A stretch of DNA of 64,000 nt from JACVRW01 sp963846505 (GCA_963846505.1 CAWJWD010000001.1:868001-932000); one strand, 5' to 3'; numbered from the stretch's first letter, positions 1 to 8,384 are shown. A program made the numbers and translations. Notes: a model not told the origin generated them from the letters alone.

Positions 1-1
1 C

Positions 2-250
2 GACCTCGGCGACGAGATCGAGTACAAGCCCGGCGGAATCGTGCGCACGCGCGCCGACGAGGTGCTGCGGGGCGCCGAGGAGCTGCTGACCGAGATGGCC
101 GACATCGGCGTGATCGCCGCGATCGCCCAGGGCGTCTTCGGCGACGTCTCGCGCCAGGTCGACGAGGGCCGCGGCGCGGACGGCATCGTCGAGGTCGGCG
201 AGGACTACCTCAACCCGTTCGTCGAGCTGATGGAGCTCCAGCATGCGTGA
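2..250 (+). CDS. kamD: Lysine 5,6-aminomutase alpha subunit, C-terminal fragment
   Basis: The open frame enters from the left edge and ends 8 bases inside the next gene. The visible 82 residues (for example GIVRTRADEVLRGAEELL and DGIVEVGEDYLNPFVELMEL) match the C-terminal end of the large subunit of adenosylcobalamin/PLP-dependent lysine 5,6-aminomutase, which migrates the terminal amino group of lysine to carbon 5. The catalytic TIM-barrel part lies outside the window. The assignment rests largely on the beta subunit gene that overlaps it (ATGCGTGA overlap), which implies translational coupling of the two subunits. Confidence 0.8.
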   Translation, partial: DLGDEIEYKPGGIVRTRADEVLRGAEELLTEMADIGVIAAIAQGVFGDVSRQVDEGRGADGIVEVGEDYLNPFVELMELQHA

Positions 251-1010
251 GGCGGTCGACGAGACGGCCGTCCGCCCCTACGCCGACCACCTCGACGACG
301 GGCTCGTGCAGGTGACGTTCTCGCTGCCGCTGCCCGCAGGCCCCGCCTCGCGCCGGGCCGCGCTCGAGCTGGCCGAGAAGATGGGACTGGAGCGCGCCGA
401 GGTCGTGCACGCGCAGCGCGTGGTCGCCGACTGCACGTACTTCGTGGTCTACGGTCGCTGCAGCCACACCGTCGACTACTCGGCGATCGGCGGGGACGAC
501 CTCGCCGTCGAGCACATGACCGAGGACGAGATCGAAGCGTTCGCCGCCGAGCACTTCGGGCGTCCGATCGTCGTCGTCGGAGCGAGCACCGGCAGCGACA
601 CGCACAGCGTCGGCATCGACGCGATGCTGAACATCAAGGGCTTCGACGGTCAGCACGGACTCGAGGCCTACCACGCCTTCGAGGCGCACAACCTCGGCAG
701 CCAGGTCAACAACGGCGCGCTCGTGGCCAAGGCGGTCGAGCTCGGCGCGGACGCGGTGCTCGTCTCCCAGACGGTCACCCAGCAGGACCTGCACGTCCAC
801 AACCTGACGCGGCTCGTCGAGCTGGTCGAGGCCGAGGGGCTGCGCAAGCGGCTGCTGCTGATCTGCGGCGGCTCGCGCATCTCGGACGAGCTGGCCAAGG
901 AGCTCGGCTACGACGCCGGCTTCTCGAAGGGGACCTACCCCAACCATCTCGCCTCGTACATCGTGCGCGAGCTGGCCGCCCGCCAGGCGGCCGCCGTGCC
1001 CGTCGGCTGA
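243..1010 (+). CDS. kamE: Lysine 5,6-aminomutase beta subunit
   Basis: A 255-residue protein with an N-terminal dimerisation region and a C-terminal Rossmann-type cobalamin-binding domain. The base-off B12 motif D119-T-H121-S-V-G124 is clear, and the later SQTVTQQDLHVHNLTRLVEL and LLLICGG stretches are typical of the family. K132, in the NIKG segment just after the B12 motif, corresponds to the lysine that holds PLP in the beta subunit of the characterised enzyme. Together with KamD it forms the alpha2-beta2 mutase of fermentative lysine catabolism, converting D-lysine or L-beta-lysine to diamino acids. The start overlaps kamD and the next gene begins 10 bases after the stop, so this is one operon. 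Confidence 0.9.
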   Translation: MREAVDETAVRPYADHLDDGLVQVTFSLPLPAGPASRRAALELAEKMGLERAEVVHAQRVVADCTYFVVYGRCSHTVDYSAIGGDDLAVEHMTEDEIEAFAAEHFGRPIVVVGASTGSDTHSVGIDAMLNIKGFDGQHGLEAYHAFEAHNLGSQVNNGALVAKAVELGADAVLVSQTVTQQDLHVHNLTRLVELVEAEGLRKRLLLICGGSRISDELAKELGYDAGFSKGTYPNHLASYIVRELAARQAAAVPVG

Positions 1011-1019
1011 GCCAGGGCG

Positions 1020-2168
1020 ATGCTGCTCTCCGACGCCGTCGCGACAGTCAGACGGCTCGCCGTCGTCGGGCTGGCGAAGAACACGGGCAAGACCGTGGCG
1101 CTGGCGACGATGCTGCGCGAGCTGGAGACGACCGGGCACGTCGTCGGCGTGACCTCGATCGGCAACGACGGCGAGGCCCACGACGCAATCGACGAGCGCA
1201 TCGACAAGCCGGCCATCCGGCTCGCGGCCGGCAGCTTGGTGGCGACCACCGACCAGCTGCTGCGACGAGGCGCGGCGCCGGTCGAAGAGCTGCGGCGCAC
1301 GCCGTACCGCACCCCGCTCGGCCGGGTGGTGATCGCTCGGCTGCGCGAGGCCGGGGCGCTCGAGGTCGCGGGACCGGTCGCCGCCGAGGACGTCGGCGCG
1401 GTGACGGAGGAGCTGATCGCGCTCGGTGCCCAGCGCGTGCTGATCGACGGCGCCCTCGATCGCCGCGCCAGCGCCTCGCCCGCGCTTGCCGACGGCGTGG
1501 TGGTCGCGACCGGTGCGGTCCTCCACGCGGACATGGACGAGGTCGTGCGCAGGACGGCCGACGCGGTCGAGCTGCTGCAGCTTCCTCGGGTCGAAGACCA
1601 CGGCTTGCGCCGCGAAGCCTCCAGGGTGCGCACCAGCGTGCTCGCCTGCGCCGATCCCGCTCCGAGGTCGAGCGCGGCAGCGTCACCGGGAGCGAGCGCA
1701 GCACTCGCCGCCCGTCAGACGAGCGACTGGCCGGGAACGGGCGCGACCGCCGTCGCCGAGGCACCGGCGCGAGTCGTGCTCGACCGCCGGCTCGTGCTCG
1801 ACGGTCCCGCGGAGGCGGTGGAGGCCGTGTTGCGCGCGCACCCCGGGTCGAGCTGCGCGCTGATCAAGGGGGCACTCTGCGAACCGTTCCTCGAGGGCGT
1901 GCTGCGAGCACGCCGCGGCGAGGAGTTCCGCATCGTGGTCGACGACGCGCGCTGCGTCTTCCTCACACGCCGCAGCGTCCGCTTCTACACAGCCCACGGC
2001 ATCACGCTCGAGGCGCTGGAGCCGATCCGGCTCGGCGCCATCACGGTCAACCCGGTCGCGCCGCTGGCGCACCGCTTCGAGTCCCTGCCGTTCCGCGAGC
2101 ACGTGCGCGACGCCGCGCCCGGCGTGCCCGTCTTCGACGTCATGCATTCGAGCTACCCCGCCGGGTAG
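1020..2168 (+). CDS. P-loop protein, probable lysine aminomutase reactivase subunit (KamB-like)
   Basis: A 382-residue protein with a P-loop near the N-terminus (GLAKNTGKT, about residues 17-25) and conserved-looking text such as VGVTSIGNDGE and RVLIDGALDRRA. Its place directly after kamE suggests KamB, one of the two accessory proteins (KamB and KamC) annotated as an ATP-dependent reactivase that keeps lysine aminomutase active by exchanging damaged cobalamin. I did not find KamC; it may lie upstream of the window. The second half (residues about 250-380) has no motif that I recognise. The P-loop is seen directly; the reactivase role is inferred from context and family naming. Confidence 0.6.
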   Translation: MLLSDAVATVRRLAVVGLAKNTGKTVALATMLRELETTGHVVGVTSIGNDGEAHDAIDERIDKPAIRLAAGSLVATTDQLLRRGAAPVEELRRTPYRTPLGRVVIARLREAGALEVAGPVAAEDVGAVTEELIALGAQRVLIDGALDRRASASPALADGVVVATGAVLHADMDEVVRRTADAVELLQLPRVEDHGLRREASRVRTSVLACADPAPRSSAAASPGASAALAARQTSDWPGTGATAVAEAPARVVLDRRLVLDGPAEAVEAVLRAHPGSSCALIKGALCEPFLEGVLRARRGEEFRIVVDDARCVFLTRRSVRFYTAHGITLEALEPIRLGAITVNPVAPLAHRFESLPFREHVRDAAPGVPVFDVMHSSYPAG

Positions 2169-2198
2169 CCGGGACCACGCCGCTCTAGCATCGCGGGC

Positions 2199-3341
2199 AT
2201 GAGCGTCGACATCGGCAGCATGCGGGACTTCGAGCTGGAGATCTACTTCTCGCGCTGGGAGTTCGAGGCGCGCTACAACCTCACCGCCTCGGACGCGCAG
2301 ACGCTGACCGTCGACGAGCTGCTCGCGTATGCGACCGAGGAGGAGCGCGAGGCGTTCCGGCAGCTGCCGCTCGGCTACATCCCGACCTGGGGCCGCGACG
2401 AGCTGCGCGCGGCGGTCGCCGCCACCTACGAACGGGTCGAGCCCGAGCACGTGCTCGCCTTCGCCGGCGCCGAGGAGGCGCTGTTCTGGACGATGCAGGA
2501 GCTCGTCGGCCCGGGCGACCACGCGATCGTGACGCTGCCCGCCTACCAGGCGATGGAGACCGTGCCGCTCGCAACCGGTGCCGAGGTCAGCGGGCTGGTG
2601 CTCGACCCCGACGCCGGCTGGGCGCTCGACCTCGACGAGGTGGAGCGGTTGCTGCGACCCGAGACCCGGCTGATCGCCGTCAACTTCCCGAACAACCCGA
2701 GCGGCGCGGTGCCCGACCGCGCCGCCTTCGCCGCGCTGGCCCAGCTCTGCGAGGAGCGCGGCATCCGCCTCTTCAGCGACGAGGTCTACCGCGGCATCGA
2801 GCTGGACTCGGCGCGCACGCTGCCACAGGCGGCCGACCTGTCGCCGAGCGCGATCTCGATGAACGTGATGTCGAAGGCCTACGGGCTGCCGGGCCTGCGG
2901 GTCGGCTGGCTGGCCTGCCGCGACCGGGCGCTGCTCGAACGGCTGGAGCGGCGCAAGCACTACACCTCGATCTGCAACAGCGGGCCGAGCGAGGCGCTGG
3001 CGACGATCGCGCTGCGCAACGGCGAGGCGATCCGGGAGCGCAACCGCGGCATCGTGGCCGCCAACCTGCCGCGCTTCGACGACTTCTTCGCGCGCTGGGA
3101 GGAGGCGTTTGACTGGGAGCACCCGCAGGGTGGCTGCGTCTGCTTCCCGCGCCATCGCGGCGGTGACGTGGAGCGTCTGTGTCGTGAACTGGTCGAGCAG
3201 GCCGGCGTGCTGCTGCTGCCTGCGAGCGTCTACCGCTCCGAGCTGGCGGAGCTCCCCACCGACCGCTTCCGCGTCGGTGTGGGACGGCTCGATCCGGAGC
3301 CCGCGCTCGAGGCCTTCGACGCGTTCCTGCGCGCGCACTGA
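2199..3341 (+). CDS. PLP-dependent class I/II aminotransferase
   Basis: A 380-residue fold-type I aminotransferase. The motifs NFPNNPSG (about residues 165-172), FSDEVYRG and SKAYGLPGLRVGW (the lysine forms the Schiff base with PLP) are all present, as is a C-terminal arginine-containing FRVGVGR that usually binds the substrate carboxylate. The length is normal. It starts 30 bases after the KamB-like gene in the same direction, so it may act on amino-acid products of the aminomutase pathway, but the substrate cannot be read from the sequence. An alanine/aspartate-type or capreomycidine-synthase-like activity is possible. The convergent neighbour is a glucosidase. Confidence 0.8.
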   Translation: MSVDIGSMRDFELEIYFSRWEFEARYNLTASDAQTLTVDELLAYATEEEREAFRQLPLGYIPTWGRDELRAAVAATYERVEPEHVLAFAGAEEALFWTMQELVGPGDHAIVTLPAYQAMETVPLATGAEVSGLVLDPDAGWALDLDEVERLLRPETRLIAVNFPNNPSGAVPDRAAFAALAQLCEERGIRLFSDEVYRGIELDSARTLPQAADLSPSAISMNVMSKAYGLPGLRVGWLACRDRALLERLERRKHYTSICNSGPSEALATIALRNGEAIRERNRGIVAANLPRFDDFFARWEEAFDWEHPQGGCVCFPRHRGGDVERLCRELVEQAGVLLLPASVYRSELAELPTDRFRVGVGRLDPEPALEAFDAFLRAH

Positions 3342-3389
3342 CCTCCTCCGCGCCGGCGGTCCCGCCCGTGCGACCGCTCGAGCCGGCGT

Positions 3390-4895
3390 TCAGCCGGCGT
3401 CCGTCGCGACCACGTGGCCACTGCGCGGACCAAGCGAGGCGGGCGCGTCGCCGCCCGTCCGACCGGCGGTGTCGAGCAGCAGCTCCCCGCGCACCGGGCT
3501 CTCGACGGACTCCTCGCCGAGGTTGAGCACCACCACGGCGTGCTCGCCGCGGCGGTAGGCGACCACGCCCGCCGGCACGTCCTCGATCAACTCGAGGTCG
3601 TCCCCGAGCGTGCGGCGCAGTGCGATCGCGGCGCGGTAGAGCCACAGCAGCGAACCGCGGTCACGCTCCTGGTCGGCGACGTTGCGGGTCGCCGGATCGA
3701 TCGGCGCCAGCCACGGCGCGGCGGCGCTGAAGCCGCCCGTCGGCGAGCCGTCCCACTGCATCGGATGGCGATGGCGGTCGCGGCCGGCGCGGTCGTAGGG
3801 CGGCGTGGCGCCCGGGCCGTCGGGCAGACCGATCTCGTCGCCCTGATAGACGAACGCCAATCCCGGCAGCGTCAGCAGCAGCAGTGCGGCGAGCCGCTCG
3901 CGCCCCGGGCCGACGCGATTGGGCAGGCGCGGAAAGTCGTGGTTGGAGAGCACCCAGCCGACCCCGTCGTTCAGCTCGGGCGCCTGCGCCGAGCGGATCG
4001 CCGCGGCGATCGCGGCCGGCTCGAACGGCGCGTGCAGCAGCTCGAAGCTGAACGCCGCGTCGACCTGCGCGAGATAGGGCGCCAGCCGTGGCGTGGGCAG
4101 GTAGACCTCGCCGACGAGCAGGCGATCGCCCGCCGCTGCGCGCAGCGCGGCCAGCGCCGCCTCGATGCCGGGACCGTTGCGCGAGTGCAGCGGCTGGAGA
4201 CCCGAGTCGACGACCTCGGGCAACGGCAGCGGCTCGCGCAGGGGCGGGTCGTCGCGCAACTGCGGATCCTTGGCCAAGCGGTCGATCGCGTCGAGGCGAA
4301 AGCCGTCCACGCCACGCTCGAGCCAGAAGCGCACGACCTGCTGCATCGCCGCCACGACCTCCGGATTGCTCCAGTCGAGGTCCGGCTGCTCGGGATAGAA
4401 CGAGTGCAGGTACCACCAGCCAGGCCGCAGCGGGTCGGGCGACCACGCCGGGCCGCCGAACGTCGCGACCCAGTTGTTCGGCGGCCCGTCGCCCTGCATG
4501 CGCACGTACCAGTCGGGATGCTCGGCGAACCAGGGGTGCTCGATCGAGGTGTGGCAGGGCACGAGGTCCATCAGCACGCGCAGGCCGCGCGCGTGCGCGG
4601 CGGCCAGCAGGGCGTCGAGGTCGGCGAGCGTGCCGAAGGCGGGGTCGACGCCGGTGAAGTCCGACACGTCGTAGCCGAAGTCGGCCAACGGCGAGGGGTA
4701 GACCGGCGACAGCCAGAGCGCGTCGACGCCGAGCGTCACGAGGTGGTCGAGCCGTGCCGCGATCCCCGGCAGGTCGCCGACGCCGTCTCCGTCGCTGTCC
4801 TGGAAGGAGCGTGGATAGACCTGGTAGACGACGGCGTCGCGCCACCACGCCCCCGGTCGCTCGCTGTGCTGCTCCACACCGTCCACGCGCGTCAT
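3390..4895 (-). CDS. GH13 family alpha-glucosidase / alpha-amylase
   Basis: A 501-residue GH13 enzyme without signal peptide. The four classic regions are visible: DLVPCHTS (region I), GFRLDAID with the aspartate nucleophile (region II), LLVGEVYLP with the glutamate acid/base (region III) and SNHDFPRL (region IV). The N-terminus WWRDAVVYQVYPRSFQDSDG is characteristic of oligo-1,6-glucosidase and trehalose/sucrose-type members. It probably hydrolyses short cytoplasmic alpha-glucosides; linkage specificity cannot be decided. It is transcribed divergently from the two-component locus and ends opposite the aminotransferase. The C-terminal beta domain is short but recognisable. Confidence 0.85.
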   Translation of the reverse strand: MTRVDGVEQHSERPGAWWRDAVVYQVYPRSFQDSDGDGVGDLPGIAARLDHLVTLGVDALWLSPVYPSPLADFGYDVSDFTGVDPAFGTLADLDALLAAAHARGLRVLMDLVPCHTSIEHPWFAEHPDWYVRMQGDGPPNNWVATFGGPAWSPDPLRPGWWYLHSFYPEQPDLDWSNPEVVAAMQQVVRFWLERGVDGFRLDAIDRLAKDPQLRDDPPLREPLPLPEVVDSGLQPLHSRNGPGIEAALAALRAAAGDRLLVGEVYLPTPRLAPYLAQVDAAFSFELLHAPFEPAAIAAAIRSAQAPELNDGVGWVLSNHDFPRLPNRVGPGRERLAALLLLTLPGLAFVYQGDEIGLPDGPGATPPYDRAGRDRHRHPMQWDGSPTGGFSAAAPWLAPIDPATRNVADQERDRGSLLWLYRAAIALRRTLGDDLELIEDVPAGVVAYRRGEHAVVVLNLGEESVESPVRGELLLDTAGRTGGDAPASLGPRSGHVVATDAG

Positions 4896-4917
4896 TCTCG
4901 CGCCTCTTCGACGGGGA

Positions 4918-4946
4918 CTCTCAGCCGGCTCTCAGGCGATTCCCAG
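4918..4946 (+). promoter_or_regulatory. Three 11-bp direct repeats upstream of response regulator (OmpR/MprA-type box)
   Basis: CTCTCAG at 4918-4924 and again at 4929-4935, followed by TTCCCAG at 4940-4946, exactly one helical turn apart. Tandem 11-bp direct repeats are the usual target of OmpR/PhoB-family regulators, and CTCTCAG resembles the repeats described for MprA. The repeats end 21 bases before the ATG of the adjacent OmpR-type regulator, which suggests autoregulation. Binding is inferred. Confidence 0.5.
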
Positions 4947-4967
4947 CTTCGACGCCAGAATGGAGCC

Positions 4968-5492
4968 ATGGGGGCAGCCGCTCGAGAGTCGTACCGCGTG
5001 CTCGTCGTCGACGACGAGCCCAACATCGCCGACGTCGTCTCGATGGCGCTGCGCTACCAGGGCTTCGAGGTCGAGACCGCCGGCACCGGCGCGGAGGCGC
5101 TCGCCGGCGTGGAGCGCTTCAAGCCACACCTGCTGGTGCTCGACGTGATGCTGCCGGACATGGAGGGCTTCGACGTCGCGGCCCGGCTCGGCGCCCCGCG
5201 AGCCCGGCTGCCGATCGTGTTCCTGACCGCCCGCGACGCGACCCAGGACAAGGTGCGCGGCCTGACCATGGGCGGCGACGACTACGTCACCAAGCCGTTC
5301 AGCCTCGAGGAGCTGGTGGCGCGCATCCGCATGATCCTGCGCCGGGCGGGCATCGCCGAGCCGGAGTCGAGCCGGCTCTCGTTCGAGGACCTCGAGCTCG
5401 ACGAGGACACCCACGAGGTCTCGCGCGGCGGCGAGTCGATCGAGCTGACCGCAACCGAGTACCGGCTGCTGCGCTACCTGCTGCTCAACCCG
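4968..5492 (+). pseudogene. OmpR-family response regulator, DNA-binding domain truncated and fused to kinase remnant
   Basis: The receiver domain is complete: acidic pair D16-D17 in VVDDEP, phosphorylation site D59 in LLVLDVMLPD, T/S position in FLTARD and K109 in YVTKPF. The winged-helix effector domain starts normally (SFEDLELDEDTHEVS, ELTATEYRLLRYLLLNP) but stops at about residue 175, before the transactivation loop, recognition helix and wing. The reading frame then runs without a stop into histidine-kinase sequence, giving a single 599-codon frame. At least the last 50 or so residues of the regulator and the start of the kinase gene are missing. This is either a genuine deletion or an assembly collapse. 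As it stands the protein could be phosphorylated but should not bind DNA normally. Confidence 0.75.
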
Positions 5493-6767
5493 CCGTCGGG
5501 CTGCTGGCCCTGGCCGCGATCATCTACTTGGAGCAGCGCTCGTTCCTGCTCGACCGCGTCGACCAGCAGGCCCGCAGCGCTGGGCCGGGCACTCGAGGAT
5601 CGCGATGCCGCCTTCGGCGAGCTGCCGCGCGGCAGCGGGCCGGGCGGACCGCCAGGAGACGTCAACCTGCCTCCGGGCACCTACGGTCAGCTGCGCAGCG
5701 CGACCGGCAAGGTCGTCGACCAGGTCGTGCTCAGCTACGGCCAGGCCGCTCCCTCGCCGCCGCGCATCCCGTCCGACCTGCCCGTCGACCGGCTCCTCAC
5801 CGTGCCCTCCCGGCGTGACGACGACCTGCGCTACCGAGTGCTCGCCGAGCCGAGCTTCAAGAGCAGCGGCACGACCATGGTCGCGGTGCCGCTGCGCGAG
5901 GTCGACCAGACGCTCGACCGGCTGCTGCTCGTCGAGGCGCTCGTGATCGGCGGCGTGCTGGTCGCGCTCGCCGCAGGCGCCTGGTTCCTCGTCCGTCGCG
6001 GGCTGCGACCGCTGGAGCGAATGGAGCAGGCCGCCGGCGCGATCGCGGCCGGGGACCTGTCGCGACGCGTGAGTCCGGCCAACCGCAAGACCGAGGTCGG
6101 GCGCCTCGGACTCGCCCTGAACGGCATGCTCGGGCGCCTCGAGCAGGCCTTCGCCGAGCGGCGTGCATCCGAGCAGCGGCTGCGGCGCTTCCTCGCCGAC
6201 GCGTCGCACGAGCTGCGCACGCCGCTCGCCTCGATCCGCGGCTACGCCGAGCTGTTTCGCACCGGCGCCGCGCGCGACCCCGCCAACAGCGAGAAGGCGA
6301 TGCGCCGCATCGAGGACGAGGCCGCGCGCATGGGCGTCCTGGTCGAGGACCTGCTCACGCTCGCTCGGCTGGAGGAGCCGCGCGATCGCGTGCGCGAGCC
6401 GGTCGAGCTCGCCGTGCTCGTCGGCGACGCCGTCGACGACGCACGTGCGACCGCGCCCGAGCGCGTGATCGAGCTCGCCACCGAGCCGTCGGCCATGGTC
6501 GGGGACGCCGACCAGCTGCGCCAGGTCACCGGCAACCTGCTGCGCAACGCACTCGTGCACACGCCGCCGGCCAGCTCGATCGAGGTGACGCTGCGCCACG
6601 CCGGACGCGAGCTCGTGCTGGAGGTCCGCGACCACGGGCCCGGCCTCGGCCTCGCGATCGTCGAGGCCCACGGCGGTCGCGTCGAGGCGGCGAACGCTCC
6701 CGGCGACGGCGCGGTCTTCACCGTCCGGCTGCCCGACGGCGCCGCACCGGCGGACGCGCGCGCGTAG
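5493..6767 (+). pseudogene. Sensor histidine kinase, truncated and frameshifted
   Basis: The remains of the first membrane helix (LLALAAIIYLEQRSFLL, about 5500-5550) are in a different frame from the rest; a single missing base near 5580 separates RSA from LGRALEDRD. After that come a sensor region, a second helix (VIGGVLVALAAGAWFLV), HAMP, the H-box ASHELRTPL with the phospho-accepting histidine, and the N-box QVTGNLLRNALVHTP. The G1 motif RDHGPG is joined directly to G2 GLGLAIVEAHGG: the F-box and ATP-lid, usually 25-35 residues, are absent in frame. Three separate lesions in one gene pair make activity unlikely unless they are assembly artefacts. It is the partner of the upstream regulator. 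Confidence 0.75.
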
Positions 6768-6877
6768 TGACGCTCCGACGCCCGGCGTTCCGGTTCGACG
6801 GCGCGCTGGGCGCCTCGTGCGCCTAGCGGACGCGCTGGGAACGCGGGGCGGTCCGTCAGGACCTGCGCTCCGCGGCG

Positions 6878-7080
6878 CTCGCGCGCGAAGACCCACGAGC
6901 GCAGGGCGAGATAGCGGCTGACCGTCGCCGCGACGCCGGCCACGACCAGGACGGCCAGCTCGAGCCAGGGGGCGGTGCCGAGTCGAGTCCGTGCAGCACG
7001 GCCAGCGCACCGCTGGTCAGCCCGAGCGTCAGCAGGTATGCGAACGGCGACGCCGGCGCGCAGACGAGCTCGGCGTCGAG
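6878..7080 (-). pseudogene. GtrA-family membrane protein remnant
   Basis: Read on the minus strand, 7080 down to about 6976 encodes FAYLLTLGLTSGALAVLHG. After a one-base frame change near 6975 the other frame continues WLELAVLVVAGVAATV and SRYLALRSWVFARE. These look like the third and fourth helices of GtrA-like proteins, which carry the polyprenyl-linked sugars used in cell-wall glycosylation, including the typical C-terminal R-W-V-F. The first half of the gene is absent: its 5' side abuts the end of an unrelated plus-strand gene at about 7085. I call it a broken gene with moderate confidence. Confidence 0.5.
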
Positions 7081-7085
7081 CGGCG

Positions 7086-7136
7086 GCCTCTACGACTGCC
7101 GGCTTCGCCGACGCGCTCGAGGCGTTCGCCGACTGA
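7086..7136 (+). pseudogene. 3' end of an unidentified plus-strand gene
   Basis: Seventeen codons ending in TGA (ASTTAGFADALEAFAD) read like the C-terminus of a globular protein. A strong hairpin follows 5 bases later, as expected downstream of a true gene end. Upstream the frame is lost in the GtrA remnant, so the body of the gene was probably removed by the same deletion. No function can be assigned. Confidence 0.35.
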
Positions 7137-7141
7137 CGTGA

Positions 7142-7187
7142 AGACGGGTCGGGTGGCTCTTGCCCCTCGGGAGCCACCCGGCCGTCT
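7142..7187. terminator. Long hairpin, probable bidirectional terminator
   Basis: The arms CGGGTGGCTC (7150-7159) and GAGCCACCCG (7171-7180) pair perfectly over 10 bp, with an outer AGACGG/CCGTCT extension (7142-7147, 7182-7187). It lies between the plus-strand gene tail and the 3' end of the minus-strand TetR gene, so it could terminate both. There is no clear T-tract, which is common in very GC-rich actinobacteria. Confidence 0.6.
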
Positions 7188-7215
7188 ACCCGTTCCGGGC
7201 CAGCGGGCGACGGGA

Positions 7216-7809
7216 TCAGCGCGGCGCCGGCGCGAAGGCCTCTGCGAGCGTGTCCCCCAGCAGGCGCGCAGCGTCCTCCACGTCCACCCGGCCGGCGATC
7301 AGCTCGTCCACCGCGGCGACGGCGAGGCCGCGGATCATCGCCAGGATCCAGCCGACCGGCAGATCGTCCCGCAGCTCGCCGCGTACCTGCGCAGCGGCAA
7401 GCCAGGGCTCCAGCGGGTCATCGCGAGCCGCATCCGCGGCAAGGAACTCGTCGCGCAGATGACCGTGGGCGTTCAGGAAGCGGTACCGCTCGCCGATCGC
7501 GACGATGCGATGGCCGAGGCCGCGCAGCGTCTCGGCCGCCGAGCGCTCGCTCGCGGCCGTCTCGGCAGCAAGGGCGGCCGACTCCTCGAGCACCCGCGCG
7601 AACAGCGCCCGCAGCAGTGCCTCCCGCGTCGGGAAGTGGCGGTAGACGGTGCTGCGCCCGACACCGGAGGCGTGGGCGATCGCGCGCATGCTCGCTCCCG
7701 GTCGCTCCGCCAGCAGGCGAATCGCCGCCTGCAGCACGGCCTCGCGATTGCGCTGCGCATCCGCGCGGGGAGCGTCGCCGGCTTGTGCGCTTGGTCTCAA
7801 ATGGGACAT
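7216..7809 (-). CDS. TetR-family transcriptional regulator
   Basis: A 197-residue protein with an N-terminal TetR helix-turn-helix: NREAVLQAAIRLLAERPGAS followed by MRAIAHASGVGRSTVYRHFP (about residues 25-65). The rest is an all-helical ligand-binding domain without recognisable specificity. The ATG at 7807-7809 was chosen because it lies inside a near-palindrome (7801-7820) that would act as an autoregulatory operator; the frame also stays open further upstream without a better start. No divergent or co-directional target gene lies nearby: the next upstream gene is a VapC-like toxin in the same direction, and 7821-7988 carries no recognisable gene. Confidence 0.85.
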   Translation of the reverse strand: MSHLRPSAQAGDAPRADAQRNREAVLQAAIRLLAERPGASMRAIAHASGVGRSTVYRHFPTREALLRALFARVLEESAALAAETAASERSAAETLRGLGHRIVAIGERYRFLNAHGHLRDEFLAADAARDDPLEPWLAAAQVRGELRDDLPVGWILAMIRGLAVAAVDELIAGRVDVEDAARLLGDTLAEAFAPAPR

Positions 7810-7820
7810 AGCTGTACCAT
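7801..7820. promoter_or_regulatory. Putative TetR operator over the start codon
   Basis: A 20-bp imperfect palindrome, ATGGgACAtagcTGTaCCAT, with 14 of 20 positions symmetrical. Its size and symmetry are typical of TetR-family operators, and it covers the start codon of the tetR gene, which suggests self-repression. Assignment is by pattern only. Confidence 0.5.
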
Positions 7821-7988
7821 TTCTATCGCGTCGAGCTTGGTAGGCACGTCGCACCCCACCCGACGGACCCCAGCACCACCGCGCTACGACGGTCGAGCTT
7901 TCTTCGACCGGCCAGCGTCCCGCCGCCGCCGAGCGAGCCTCCGGCTCCTGCTCGCGGCGGTGGCGCATTGGCGCAGCCGCCTCCGCCC

Positions 7989-8384
7989 TCAGGCGGCCAG
8001 GACCTCCACATCGCAACGGATGCCCGGCGCACGAGCGAGCCGTGCGTCCGTCGTCACCAGCGGTGCGTCGAGCGCCTCGGCGAGGGCGACGTACGCGGCG
8101 TCGTACGCACTCAGGTTGTCGCGCAGCTCCCAGATCCGCGGTACGAGCAGCCGATGCGGGGTGCGAATGAGGTGCAGCGCATCGAGGTCGGCAAGTGCCT
8201 GCTCGGCACGACGGACGTCCAGCAAGCCGCTCCGGACGATTCGCCGGCACGTCGACAGCACCTCGACGTCGAGCAGGTCCGGCGCGAACAGCGACTCGGT
8301 GACCAGGCGCGCTCGGACGCGATCGCCCGTCGGATCGTCCCGGATCAACGCGACGGCAGCAGCAGATGCGTCGAGGACGACCAT
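7989..8384 (-). CDS. vapC: PIN-domain toxin (VapC family)
   Basis: A 131-residue PIN-domain ribonuclease. The acidic metal-binding residues are visible as D5 (MVVLDASA), E41 (LLDVEVLS), D95 (LSAYDAAYVALAE) and D113 (LVTTDARLA), the normal spacing for VapC. VapC toxins cleave specific RNAs such as tRNAs when released from their antitoxin. The start codon shares one base with the stop of the antitoxin gene (TGATG), the tight coupling expected of a toxin-antitoxin pair. The target RNA cannot be predicted. Confidence 0.9.
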   Translation of the reverse strand: MVVLDASAAAVALIRDDPTGDRVRARLVTESLFAPDLLDVEVLSTCRRIVRSGLLDVRRAEQALADLDALHLIRTPHRLLVPRIWELRDNLSAYDAAYVALAEALDAPLVTTDARLARAPGIRCDVEVLAA

